From assembly GCF_002119765.1 (NCBI RefSeq), contig NZ_CP021112.1, forward strand, positions 2,412,501 through 2,476,500: DNA of 64,000 nucleotides. Reading direction: 5' to 3'. Positions 1 to 7,863 of this stretch are shown piece by piece (the first letter of the stretch is position 1; every line of letters starts with the position of its first letter). Under the pieces are notes generated by a model, which did not search any database, was not told where the DNA came from, and was given only the letters and a program-made list of their open reading frames with translations. Made by a program: the position numbers and the translations under genes. Origin of the DNA: Pseudorhodoplanes sinuspersici (GTDB lineage Bacteria; Pseudomonadota; Alphaproteobacteria; Rhizobiales; Xanthobacteraceae).

Positions 1-299
1 CTAACCCGAGAAAAGACCCGAACCACGCGCTTCGACATTGGTTCAAATCCAAGTGCCTTAAGATGGGCACCCAAGACAGCGTTGTTGACGCCATTCAAGG
101 GCACACACACGAGAGCGAGTCGGCAGATATCTATCGCCACGTCACTCTTGAGATGATGTCGGAAGCCATCAATCGGATACCCGTCCCCGTCATGACCGCG
201 CAGCCAAATCTCATGAGGCTGCCCCAAACTGATCCGCACCAATCCCCGAATCCGTTGGCAGATGCCAGCGAGCGCCGACGCGCGCATTCGCGTCATTGA
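1..299 (+). CDS. Tyrosine recombinase/integrase, C-terminal part
   Basis: The window starts inside this gene, reading in frame from base 3. The visible 98 residues contain the second half of a tyrosine recombinase catalytic domain: an HxxR box (HALRH), a conserved Gly-His (QGH) and the nucleophile-containing segment DIYRHV. These are the catalytic Arg, His and Tyr positions of phage and ICE integrases. The gene sits at the left edge of a region whose right edge is a duplicated tRNA-Phe 3' end, so it is probably the integrase that inserted the element. The N-terminus and the intact tRNA are outside the window. The reading frame is clear; specificity for tRNA-Phe is inferred from context. Confidence 0.85.
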   Translation, partial: NPRKDPNHALRHWFKSKCLKMGTQDSVVDAIQGHTHESESADIYRHVTLEMMSEAINRIPVPVMTAQPNLMRLPQTDPHQSPNPLADASERRRAHSRH

Positions 300-311
300 A
301 GGAGCACTACC

Positions 312-482
312 ATGATCGACGTTGATAATATCGATCCCACCACGGACCGCGCGAGGTATGTCCTCGCGTTAGCCAACGCCCTCGAAGGCAACGAAGAAAA
401 CACGGTCGGCTCGACCGATACCGCGCTCATCTGCGAAGCATTGCGAGCCCAGAGCATGTTGATCGACGCCGGGCTGGCCTGA
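312..482 (+). CDS. Small unknown protein (56 aa)
   Basis: A 56-residue acidic protein starting at ATG 312, with a good ribosome site (GGAG) about 8 bases upstream and a strong terminator directly after its stop. It begins 13 bases after the integrase stop. It has no cysteine pairs or membrane segments and looks helical (repeated Ala/Leu-rich segments, for example YVLALANALEG). I do not recognise a family. Start, ribosome site and terminator together make it a convincing small gene of the integrated element. Confidence 0.65.
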   Translation: MIDVDNIDPTTDRARYVLALANALEGNEENTVGSTDTALICEALRAQSMLIDAGLA

Positions 483-517
483 TCACATCCAGCAACATGT
501 CTCAACGAAACCTTGCC

Positions 518-554
518 ACCGACGCGATGTGCTGCCTCGCGTCGGTGTTTTTTT
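518..554 (+). terminator. Rho-independent terminator
   Basis: A 10-bp perfect stem (ACCGACGCGA at 518-527 with TCGCGTCGGT at 537-546) with a 9-base loop is followed by G and seven T. It closes the integrase and small-protein transcript. Confidence 0.85.
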
Positions 555-664
555 GTGCATGTCACCGACCTTTCTCGAAAGGGATGCCGAAACGCCCTCC
601 TAAACCTTCCTACAAGCGTCTAGCGTTATCTCAACCAAGCTCAAAACCTGCATGGAGCACCAAA

Positions 665-862
665 ATGCGGATGGAATTGAACGGCAAGACCTACGTTGAT
701 CAGAAGTCTTGCGCGGGAATCGTGTGTCGGACTGAGAAGTGTCTGGCTGCATGGCGCACGCGCGGCTACGGCCCGTCGTACTACCGGGTCGGTGGTCGCG
801 TGATGTACTGCCTCGACGATATTGTTTCGTTCATCAACGGCACGAAGGTCGAGGCCGCATAA
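665..862 (+). CDS. AlpA/excisionase-like helix-turn-helix protein (65 aa)
   Basis: A 65-residue protein starting at ATG 665. Its second half (LAAWRTRGYGPSYYRVGGR, then YCLDDIVSFI) follows the HTH_17/AlpA pattern of MerR-like winged helices: a recognition-helix Trp/Arg, then GPxYxRVGGRVxYxxxD, then a short final helix. Such proteins act as excisionases or as activators of integrase genes on prophages and satellites. It lies two genes after the integrase. A longer reading frame opens upstream at 497, but it would run through the terminator and is unlikely. Direct role (excision or transcription) is not determined. Confidence 0.6.
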   Translation: MRMELNGKTYVDQKSCAGIVCRTEKCLAAWRTRGYGPSYYRVGGRVMYCLDDIVSFINGTKVEAA

Positions 863-878
863 CCCTAGAAAAGCAAAA

Positions 879-898
879 CCCGCCGGGCCAACGGCGGG
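879..898. terminator. Weak hairpin, possible minus-strand terminator
   Basis: CCCGCC (879-884) pairs with GGCGGG (893-898). Read on the minus strand the stem is followed by TTTTGCTTTT, so it could stop leftward transcription. On the plus strand there is no T tract. Confidence 0.35.
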
Positions 899-923
899 TG
901 ATGCAGAAACGAAAGTCTATCTG

Positions 924-1190
924 ATGTATAATAACCATAGCGAAGCACGCGATGCGTGGCAAGGTTTCCGTAACAACAGCGGTATTCGCGCTTGCTACAT
1001 CGAACGTGGATCACTGTTTGAAAGTCGCATCCGCTTCTATCATCGTAAAGGGGGCTTTTACGAGTTGAGCGTGCGCGATGTGCGCTTTTATCTCGACCTC
1101 ATGTTTAGAGGAGGCACGGCACGTAGCCGCTTAATCCGCCTCTATAAGCACGCACGCCGTGCGGATTGCTTGGTCACGCATTATGCGTGA
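924..1190 (+). CDS. Small basic unknown protein (88 aa)
   Basis: An 88-residue, arginine- and aromatic-rich protein starting at ATG 924. Its stop overlaps the first codons of the following primase-helicase gene, which suggests translational coupling. Short motifs such as FYHRKGGFYELSVRDVRFYLDL suggest a beta-hairpin then a helix, and the net charge is strongly positive. I do not recognise a family. Position directly ahead of a replication protein would fit a small DNA-binding partner or regulator, but that is inference only. Confidence 0.45.
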   Translation: MYNNHSEARDAWQGFRNNSGIRACYIERGSLFESRIRFYHRKGGFYELSVRDVRFYLDLMFRGGTARSRLIRLYKHARRADCLVTHYA

Positions 1191-4100
1191 CGTGGGACTT
1201 TTCGAGCGCGCTGCGATGGAGCTCCATCGCGGCGGTTACTCTCCACTGCCAATTTTCGCCGGTGGCAAGAAACCCGGGTTCTATGGCGGCCTTAGCGCCG
1301 ATGGCACCAAAGGGCCTTGGTTTGGATTAAGTGATTGGCAGGACTTCTGCACGACTCGCGTGTCTGAGGCGAAGGCTGCTTCTTGGGGGCGGATGTCGGA
1401 CCGCTACGGTGGAGGTATTGGCCTCGCCTGCGGTTATGGCGGGTTGGTGGCAATCGACATCGACGACGACGTGCTGATCGAACCGTTGACTGCGGTGTTG
1501 CCGTCGGTGGTGGTGGCCAAGCGTGGCCGGAAAGGGCTCACGGCGTTCTATCGTGGTGATCACCCCCGCGATGATGAGCAGTGGTGGCAGAAGCGCAACT
1601 ACAAGACTGCTGAAAAGCGAGGCTTGCTCGACTTCCTTGCCGTTGGAGCGCAGACCGTTTTACCGCCAACGATCCATCCTGACATCAGCCAGCCGTACGA
1701 GTGGACCACCGAACGAACGCTAATCGACACGCCGCTTGCAGACTTGCCGGTGTTCACGGCAGCGCACCGCGCGAAGATGGAAGACCTGCTACGCGCGCAC
1801 GGTTGGGATGCCCCAGCCCCGCGTCAGCAGAGTGAGTCTGTAGACCGGCCTGCGCGGTCGCAGAGGCCGGGGGCGTCGGATAGCGATTTTGATCGGGCTA
1901 TCCGTGTCGCGCGCCCGCGATGGCTGCGACATCCGGCGCTTGGCCTGCAACGCCTGCATCGCGTATCCGGTGGATGGCGCGCGGTAGCGAGTTTTCGTGC
2001 GTCCGGCGGTGGGCGCGCTCTGGGCAAGCGCGGTCACAGTCTTTCGATCCGCGATAGCGGTGAGATCGTTGACCATGGAGGGCGCGGATATAATGACGTC
2101 ACGCTAGTCGCGGAATGTCTCAATATCTCGAACGCTGAAGCCTTCGCATGGCTGCGCGTCCAGATCGGTTGGATCGATACGCCTGATCCGGTGTCGGCGG
2201 TGCGGGCGACGTACCATGATAATCGCGTCAGTCTTGAGGATGCCGCCGCGCGTCTACAGACGATTACAGGTACTGAGTTTGAAGCCGCCATTTTGAAAGG
2301 CATCGCGGTTAGAAATCAGACCGTACTCAAGCCGCTGCTAATCCAGCCAACGCATCCGGTCACGGTGGTTCGGTCGGAGGCAGGCGTCGGGAAGACACAT
2401 GCAGCGCGTACCGGCATCGGGAAGCAGGCTCGGCTCGGCCGTCGCATTGGCTATGTTGTTCCACGCCATGACCTAGCAGAACAGATCGCAGCGGACCTCG
2501 CCCTGGATAACATCAAGGCCGAAGTCTATCGCGGCTATGAGAGGCCTGATCCGTTCGTGTCTGACCATGCCATGTGCCGCAATCTTCCGGCCTACAAGGC
2601 CGCGCGTGAACTAGGTGTTGGTATCAGGGAATCTATTTGTGAGCGCAGAATTGATAATGAGACCGTCCGGTGCCCCCTCGCGAATATGTGCGGCATGGAG
2701 CGCCAACGCGAGTCGCGTCCTCAAGTCTGGATCATCCCAGCGCCTTTGCTGTTTTCAAAGCGTCCGGACTTCATTTTCGGGCCCGATGCCATTGTGTTCG
2801 ACGAGTCGTTCATTGACGGTGCAATAGGCGACACGGTGCAAATTGATGTTGCCGCGCTGCTCGAATCCAAGATCGAAGGCTGTAGCGACATTGACAGTGA
2901 CGCCGTGTTGCCCTTCCGGATGCGGCTCGCCGATGCAGTCAAGATAAACGGCGACGGCCCGCTGTCCCGTGCTGCACTGATTAAGTCCGGTATCGACGCC
3001 GAAGATGCCTATTGGGTCGGTTGGCTTGAGCAGAAATGCGTTGACCAGCACCGTCTGCGACCGGATATGAAGCCGGGCGAGCTTAAAAGTCTCACCCATC
3101 GTCATGCGGCCCGGAACAAGCTGGCGCGGGATGCCGGGGCGCTCTGGCATGAGATCGCGATATTCCTTGAGGAACGGAAGATCGAAGCCATCATCGGTGA
3201 CCGATCACAATCGGGGCGGATCACGGTGACGGGCGGCAAGGTTTTCGTAACGCCGCTACGAACGGTGCACCCGTCATGGTGTGATGCGCCGATGTTCGTT
3301 CTTGATGCCACCGCACCTCCCGCAGCGCTATTGCGAACCGCATTCGATGGTTTTGACGATGCAGGATTGTTGCGCACCGTGATTGAACAGCCGGATGTTG
3401 CCGCCAAGTGGCCTGAACACGTCCGAGTGCGGCAGATCATGGGCGCTCCGGTCAGCAAGGGAAAGCTGGGATTATGGAAAGCTCCCAAGCCCCGAAATGT
3501 GCGGGACGTTGTTCGGCTCATTCGTCTTCGAGCAGCGCTGGCCGCGCCCGACCGGATTGGCATCATCACCTACAAAGATTTGCTTGACCAAATCGAGGGC
3601 CAGCTTCCAGAAAATGTGACCGCTCGGCATTTCGGTGCTCTGGCGGGTATGAACGATATGCAAAACGTTGCGGGGCTGATCGTGATTGGTCGCCCCGCCC
3701 CTAAAAGGTCAGACGTTGAGGCCACCGCGTCCGTTTTCGCAGGACGCCCGGTCTCCGGTGGTGAGCGGTATTTTTTCGATCAACATCCGGGCGGCATCCG
3801 GCTTGCTGATGGCTCTGTCATTGCGGTCTCGGTGGACTGCCATCCTGAGCCGATTGCGGAGGCGCTACGCTGGCGCATTACCGTAGGCGAGTTGTTGCAA
3901 GCGGTCGGACGCCTACGGCCTCACAGACGTTCTGAGCCTTGTTGGTTGGACATCATATGTGACGTGCCATTGCCGGTCCCGGTTCATGAAGTGGCGCGGT
4001 GGGGTGATGTGGCACCGGGGGCGGAAGCTGACATGGCGGCGCAGGGCGTCATCCTGACGAATAACCGGGATGCCGTGACAGCCTTCGGGGTGTCGGACTG

Positions 4101-4350
4101 GGGTGCCAGAGGAGTCGGTGGTTTCTCTATAGAATCTCTTATTAGAGATTCCACCGACTCCTCTCCCGTTCGAAGGTTCACCTATCAGAAGGCTGGACCC
4201 GGCCAGAAGCGCTACTCTGGCCTCTGTCTTCCCGGTGTTCTACCCAGTGGCGCGACGTCGCTGCGAGCATGGCTGGAAGACCGGCTAGGACCGCTGGCGA
4301 GCCTCGACGTGGAGCGAGAGAAAGAAAACTTTAGGAGCCGTCTAACATGA
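1183..4350 (+). CDS. Primase-polymerase/helicase replication protein of the element
   Basis: About 1055 residues from ATG 1183 (a GTG at 1159 in the same frame gives 1063). Residues below count from the GTG. The N-terminus resembles a bifunctional DNA primase/polymerase (Prim-Pol, AEP fold): a GYSPLPI...GGKKPG start, then a GGGIGLACG...LVAIDIDDD segment near residues 85-104 with the paired acidic metal ligands. The middle carries a P-loop (EAGVGKTH, about residues 406-414) and a DES Walker B-like box (VFDES, about 545-550), typical of a superfamily helicase/ATPase. This architecture is used by phage satellites and plasmids to start their own replication, like P4 alpha-type proteins. It is the likely replicase of the element. 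The helicase subclass is not certain. An 11-bp inverted repeat lies in its 3' end (4111-4161). Confidence 0.75.
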   Translation: MRDVGLFERAAMELHRGGYSPLPIFAGGKKPGFYGGLSADGTKGPWFGLSDWQDFCTTRVSEAKAASWGRMSDRYGGGIGLACGYGGLVAIDIDDDVLIEPLTAVLPSVVVAKRGRKGLTAFYRGDHPRDDEQWWQKRNYKTAEKRGLLDFLAVGAQTVLPPTIHPDISQPYEWTTERTLIDTPLADLPVFTAAHRAKMEDLLRAHGWDAPAPRQQSESVDRPARSQRPGASDSDFDRAIRVARPRWLRHPALGLQRLHRVSGGWRAVASFRASGGGRALGKRGHSLSIRDSGEIVDHGGRGYNDVTLVAECLNISNAEAFAWLRVQIGWIDTPDPVSAVRATYHDNRVSLEDAAARLQTITGTEFEAAILKGIAVRNQTVLKPLLIQPTHPVTVVRSEAGVGKTHAARTGIGKQARLGRRIGYVVPRHDLAEQIAADLALDNIKAEVYRGYERPDPFVSDHAMCRNLPAYKAARELGVGIRESICERRIDNETVRCPLANMCGMERQRESRPQVWIIPAPLLFSKRPDFIFGPDAIVFDESFIDGAIGDTVQIDVAALLESKIEGCSDIDSDAVLPFRMRLADAVKINGDGPLSRAALIKSGIDAEDAYWVGWLEQKCVDQHRLRPDMKPGELKSLTHRHAARNKLARDAGALWHEIAIFLEERKIEAIIGDRSQSGRITVTGGKVFVTPLRTVHPSWCDAPMFVLDATAPPAALLRTAFDGFDDAGLLRTVIEQPDVAAKWPEHVRVRQIMGAPVSKGKLGLWKAPKPRNVRDVVRLIRLRAALAAPDRIGIITYKDLLDQIEGQLPENVTARHFGALAGMNDMQNVAGLIVIGRPAPKRSDVEATASVFAGRPVSGGERYFFDQHPGGIRLADGSVIAVSVDCHPEPIAEALRWRITVGELLQAVGRLRPHRRSEPCWLDIICDVPLPVPVHEVARWGDVAPGAEADMAAQGVILTNNRDAVTAFGVSDWGARGVGGFSIESLIRDSTDSSPVRRFTYQKAGPGQKRYSGLCLPGVLPSGATSLRAWLEDRLGPLASLDVEREKENFRSRLT
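4111..4161. repeat. Inverted repeat/hairpin inside the primase-helicase 3' end
   Basis: GGAGTCGGTGG (4111-4121) is repeated in perfect inversion as CCACCGACTCC (4151-4161). Nested inside is a second perfect inverted repeat, GAATCTCT (4132-4139) and AGAGATTC (4144-4151), with a TATT loop. It lies within coding sequence. It could be a replication or primase recognition structure or an attenuating hairpin. Confidence 0.6.
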
Positions 4351-4682
4351 CCATTCGAGTAGCCCTTGCCGTCGTCGCCATGATCGTTGGCGTTGCTGAA
4401 GCAGCTTCAGCGGCACGGTTAGAGCGCGGTCAGTCCGGCGTTCTGAAAACAACGGCGCTGGCCTGCCCGACACACGACAGCATGCGAGCGGTCTTGAAAA
4501 CTGCGGCTACTAACTTTGATGCGGCTCTCGCGAAGAGCGCAGGAGAGGGATGCAGGTCGTTTGACAAGGGGACGGAAGTCTTCGTCGTCGAAGTCCCGAA
4601 CGCGATCCTAGCCTGCGTGCGGCCAAAGGGCGAGAAGTCGTGCGTGTGGACCGCGCAAGATCGCATTTACGCAATCGATTAA
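4347..4682 (+). CDS. Small predicted secreted protein (111 aa)
   Basis: A 111-residue protein whose ATG overlaps the stop of the primase-helicase gene (ATGA at 4347-4350), so the two are translationally coupled. Residues 1-23 form a classic signal peptide (Thr-Ile-Arg, then a hydrophobic Ala/Val core, then AEAASAA). The mature part contains three well-spaced cysteines (LACP, EGCRS, LACV) and a fourth near the end (KSCVW), suggesting two disulfides in the periplasm. I do not recognise the family. A periplasmic product in a replication operon is odd; superinfection or plasmid exclusion would be one possible role, without direct support. Confidence 0.6.
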   Translation: MTIRVALAVVAMIVGVAEAASAARLERGQSGVLKTTALACPTHDSMRAVLKTAATNFDAALAKSAGEGCRSFDKGTEVFVVEVPNAILACVRPKGEKSCVWTAQDRIYAID

Positions 4683-4965
4683 GAGGCGCCCGCTGGCGAT
4701 GGTCGAGTTCGTGGTACAGTGGTGTGAGTTTCGCGCTATGGCGTGCACTGCTAAGTCGGCGCCTCAGTCAGGGTGCAATAAGGGTCGTTGTCTGGGCGTA
4801 ACCGTCCGCACAAAACGGCTGCTGGCAAGCTTCTATCGGTTTGCCCGCAATGATACGCCAAAAGCCTCGTAGACGACCGTATCTGCTCAAAACAGACATG
4901 ATGGCCCTGAGCGGACGTCAACGAGCCCTTGCGCCCGGTGGCAAGGCGATGAGGAAGCGCTATGC

Positions 4966-6267
4966 TCACAAACCTGCGCAGCCTGCCTCCCGCTCCATCG
5001 AGTGGGCATTTATCGCCTCTCTTCGGGCGTGGCTCCGCGACCGGATGAGGCTGACGATTTCGGCCTCGAACCGAATCCTCAACTTCGCTGCCTGTCTATC
5101 TAGCCATTCTGCTATGACCACCGCAGATTGATGATTGTCATAGATCATGTGGCGCAATCGCCTCGGTCCAACACCATCGGACAGGGTAATAACGCTCAGA
5201 TCGCTGGCGATCTTATCTGGCACTGACTGTGAATTGATCTCGCAGCCGGATGTTCCGACCGCTAATTCTCGGCCGTATACGCATTTGAACAACCCAGCCA
5301 CTCCGAGCAGTATTAGGCACGTAATTGGAATGCCAATCATGAAACCGAGCACCTTCGGAAGAATTTCCTCCAACCCAAAGAAGTCGAACACATAATAAAA
5401 TAATGCGCGAGCTCCTTCGTTCGCGCCCATCAAATCACTTGCCAAAAAGAAACCAACAAGCACAACGCAGGTGAAAATCAGTGCCAAGTTATAGAAGATA
5501 AGAAGCCTGCTTAAGATTAAAAATGTTACTCGCGCCAATCGAGTGCCGATGGCGCCAGCAGCAAGCGTCAAGGACGCCTCGTCATCAATTGACCGTAGAA
5601 CGAGTAACCTGACCGAATCGTGCAGACATATCGGGGCCATGGCTGTCGCCGACGCAAGTTCATTTATCTTTTTCTTCTCAGCATGAAGCGATTTTATGAA
5701 CGGAAGGCACACTATCGCGAGACCGAGGGCCACGCCATAAAACGACCAAGAACTCGCTTCCAGACGCGATATGAACGGTAAAATCAGAAAGAAGAGGACA
5801 AGCAGCCCCGCGAATAGCACCGCATTTGTCTTTCTCGTCCGCTCAGGATCATTGTCTGTCGGCACAACTGACACAAACGGAGTTGCAAGAGTTACTAGGA
5901 GAGGCAAGATCGGAGTCAAATCATCCAAGCGGGCTAAAGCACGAAGCGCCAGATTTCCGCCGTGGCTATGTGCAATGACAACTTGAATTGACTTTGGAAA
6001 GAGTAAGCGTTCTTCGCGCAGATGCTTTGCGAGAGCCTCTGCGCCTCGATCGCGATGCATTATAGAATTTGCGCCAGACCAAAAAAATGGACTAGTGAGC
6101 GGAGCAAAGCCCCTGCGCTCTAACTCGAAATGCAATTGTTTTGCAAACCGAGACTCTTTGTCAAACCAGAAGGGGCTTCCTTTGCTGCTTCGCAACGGCA
6201 TTCGAAGCGCCAAGCGTCCCCAAGTCCCATGTACGAGTGTAACCCTTAGTGGGATGTCCTGCGACAT
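4966..6267 (-). CDS. Membrane-anchored alpha/beta hydrolase (lipase-like)
   Basis: 433 residues, opposite in direction to the flanking genes. The N-terminal 130 residues look like an alpha/beta hydrolase: an LVHGTWG oxyanion-type motif near residue 11, and a nucleophile elbow AHSHGGN with Ser101. A plausible catalytic His is in RLRHMIYDN (about residue 373). Between and after these lie four to five hydrophobic segments (about residues 149-166, 176-192, 246-276 and 306-330), so it should sit in the inner membrane. The region is visibly more AT-rich than its neighbours, consistent with a separately acquired cargo gene. Lipase-type proteins are used as membrane-attacking effectors in some defence systems, but there is no sensor gene next to it, so the function is open. 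Confidence 0.65.
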   Translation of the reverse strand: MSQDIPLRVTLVHGTWGRLALRMPLRSSKGSPFWFDKESRFAKQLHFELERRGFAPLTSPFFWSGANSIMHRDRGAEALAKHLREERLLFPKSIQVVIAHSHGGNLALRALARLDDLTPILPLLVTLATPFVSVVPTDNDPERTRKTNAVLFAGLLVLFFLILPFISRLEASSWSFYGVALGLAIVCLPFIKSLHAEKKKINELASATAMAPICLHDSVRLLVLRSIDDEASLTLAAGAIGTRLARVTFLILSRLLIFYNLALIFTCVVLVGFFLASDLMGANEGARALFYYVFDFFGLEEILPKVLGFMIGIPITCLILLGVAGLFKCVYGRELAVGTSGCEINSQSVPDKIASDLSVITLSDGVGPRRLRHMIYDNHQSAVVIAEWLDRQAAKLRIRFEAEIVSLIRSRSHARREAINAHSMEREAGCAGL

Positions 6268-6661
6268 GAGCTATTCCGCGCGACTGAAGGATCGTTCGGC
6301 ACGATTGTAGTAGGGAACGCGCATCCACTCAATTCCGCATTCGGGCCATCTGCGACCCAACGCAACATCCGTCGTGCGCAGCTGTTGGCTAACAGAAAGG
6401 TCTTAGACGCGCCCACCGCCGGTTCGGACAACTTGCAAACTGCAATGCTTTGGGTCCTTCCGAGGGCCTCCCCCTTGCGGGTGACGCGCGACCCCGGCCC
6501 CTTACCAGAGAATGGGTTTTCAAGGTCGGTTGTTGTTCTCCGCGTCGCCGTGGCTGCAATGTGGGGGCGATGCGTAACGGTGACCGAAGTTGACTTATAG
6601 ATGACAGCGCGTTGCCCGATCTTGATGGGAGATTTCACTCACCCTCAAGAGGCCCCGTCCG
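6268..6661. other. 394-bp gap, no recognised gene
   Basis: Upstream region of the minus-strand hydrolase and of the plus-strand gene at 6662, so it must hold both promoters if both are expressed. A 130-codon minus-strand frame (6246-6638) overlaps the hydrolase start, but its Ser/Thr/Arg-rich composition does not look like a protein. I see no convincing feature. Confidence 0.4.
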
Positions 6662-7171
6662 ATGCCTGCAACCGGTCCGCTTTACCCACATTATTTTAAC
6701 GCCCGCGTCCCGACCAAGACGCGGAGCCGCAATCGACGTACTGCCGAAATCCCGGAACGTGCCCCGCCTCACGTCAGGCTATTTTTCAGCCTGTTAGGCA
6801 TGCAGGGCCTTAAGTACGATGAGATAGAAATTGGATCAGGCGTGCTCCGCTCCACTCAGAAATCGTGGAAGCGCAAGAGTTTCCCCTCGTTGACCAGCCT
6901 TCAATCAGTCTTCTCTTTCTTGGGATGGGACTATGTGCCCGTGCCCTCGCTAGAAGCGATGCCCGGAGAAATTTCCGCCGAGCTTGTGAAGCTCGCCCGC
7001 CAGATTGAGGCCGACATTCCAGCGGTCTGGCGAGCGGCTGTCGCAGTCGGTGTTGAGCAGGCGCTACTCAACATGAGCATCGCGGAGAAACGCGCTGTAC
7101 TTGAAGCACGTGCCGCCAACGATAACGCCCTGTGCAGGCGCGCTCGCAAGGTCTCAACCTCCACGGACTAA
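6662..7171 (+). CDS. Unknown protein, possible HTH regulator (169 aa)
   Basis: 169 residues from ATG 6662; an internal ATG at 6800 (residue 47) is an alternative start. The stretch from about residue 40 to 95 (LLGMQGLKYDEIEIGSG, KSWKRKSFPSLTSLQSVFSFLGW) has the rhythm of a small helix-turn-helix followed by a tryptophan-containing helix, and residues 100-150 are helical. It opens the run of phage-like genes ending in the tape measure and is followed by a terminator. I do not recognise a family; a regulator of the element is the most likely role. Confidence 0.5.
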   Translation: MPATGPLYPHYFNARVPTKTRSRNRRTAEIPERAPPHVRLFFSLLGMQGLKYDEIEIGSGVLRSTQKSWKRKSFPSLTSLQSVFSFLGWDYVPVPSLEAMPGEISAELVKLARQIEADIPAVWRAAVAVGVEQALLNMSIAEKRAVLEARAANDNALCRRARKVSTSTD

Positions 7172-7258
7172 GGGCTACTCGACCGCTCTCTCTATTCTGC
7201 TCGCTTTGATCCACACTGCTTTTCGTCACTCACGCTCTGACAAAGCAAAAATGACAAA

Positions 7259-7303
7259 CGCGGCGGTGGTGTTTCCTTTTCTTCCACCACCGTCGCGGTT
7301 TTC
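7259..7303 (+). terminator. Rho-independent terminator
   Basis: CGCGGCGGTGGTG (7259-7271) pairs with CACCACCG-T-CGCG (7285-7297), with one mismatch/bulge, followed by GTTTTC. It separates the gene at 6662 from the downstream AlpA-like operon. Confidence 0.7.
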
Positions 7304-7321
7304 TATCCAAGGACCGACTGC

Positions 7322-7501
7322 ATGAAACCGCTTTCTCGCCGAAAGGCCGCCGCATACCTCGGGTTCGCGCCGAATACACTCAAGTCGTATGAGGCGAAAG
7401 GGGCTGCTCCGACGCACATGCGCATCGGCAGCACTATCCGATATGCGCTCGCTGACCTCGACGCTTGGCGCGAGGCACATAAGGCCGGTGGCGCGCAATG
7501 A
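7322..7501 (+). CDS. AlpA/MerR-like excisionase-type protein (59 aa)
   Basis: A 59-residue protein starting at ATG 7322. It follows the HTH_17 pattern closely: SRRKAAAYLGFAPNTLKSYEAKG, then THMRIGSTIRYALADLDAWR. This is the fold of AlpA and phage excisionases that bind DNA at attachment sites or promoters. It is the second such protein in the element (the first is at 665). Its stop overlaps the next ATG (ATGA at 7498-7501), so it heads a coupled operon of small genes. Confidence 0.75.
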   Translation: MKPLSRRKAAAYLGFAPNTLKSYEAKGAAPTHMRIGSTIRYALADLDAWREAHKAGGAQ

Positions 7502-7659
7502 TCATCACCGATACCCGTCCGCTGAGTGAATTGTACACCGACGACGTCGTTCGGCTTCACCGTGCTGAAATCAACCGCGTTATCGCGGAAGCCAAATTGC
7601 GGATTGAGGCGGCAAGGGCACGCCGCGAAGCCGCCAACACCCGTGGAGTCGAAAAATGA
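7498..7659 (+). CDS. Small helical unknown protein (53 aa)
   Basis: A 53-residue protein between two ATGA overlaps: it starts at 7498 on the stop of the AlpA-like gene and its stop overlaps the next ATG at 7656. The C-terminal two thirds form a charged Ala/Arg/Glu helix (INRVIAEAKLRIEAARARR). No family recognised. The tight coupling on both sides is the main evidence that it is translated. Confidence 0.55.
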   Translation: MIITDTRPLSELYTDDVVRLHRAEINRVIAEAKLRIEAARARREAANTRGVEK

Positions 7660-7850
7660 GCCGCGCAAGCCTTCTCGAAGACCTGAAAAGCGCCACGGCG
7701 GACTACGCCTCCGCTCGGCAAAAACTCGCCGACGCACAGTTCTGCCAACGGCATGGCATGGCGCACGACATCGCGGCTGCAACCATGATCGAACATACCG
7801 CCTACCAACGCTGGCTCCGCGCCGGTACTGCTTTCACACGCGGGCGCTAA
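7656..7850 (+). CDS. Small helical unknown protein (64 aa)
   Basis: A 64-residue protein starting at ATG 7656, overlapping the preceding stop (ATGA). It is mostly helical (LEDLKSATADYASARQKLA) with one cysteine. The next gene starts 13 bases after its stop. No family is recognised; the operon position links it to the AlpA-like protein and the phage-like genes after it. Confidence 0.55.
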   Translation: MSRASLLEDLKSATADYASARQKLADAQFCQRHGMAHDIAAATMIEHTAYQRWLRAGTAFTRGR

Positions 7851-7863
7851 AAAAGGAAATCCG

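Noticed and set aside
36-56. A GGTTCAAATCC T-loop-like sequence near the window start
   Set aside because: Only a 4-bp stem and no acceptor or anticodon arm; it lies within the integrase reading frame, so it is coding sequence.
6246-6638. 130-codon minus-strand frame upstream of the hydrolase
   Set aside because: Ser/Thr/Arg-rich and without motif; overlaps the hydrolase start; no ribosome site identified.
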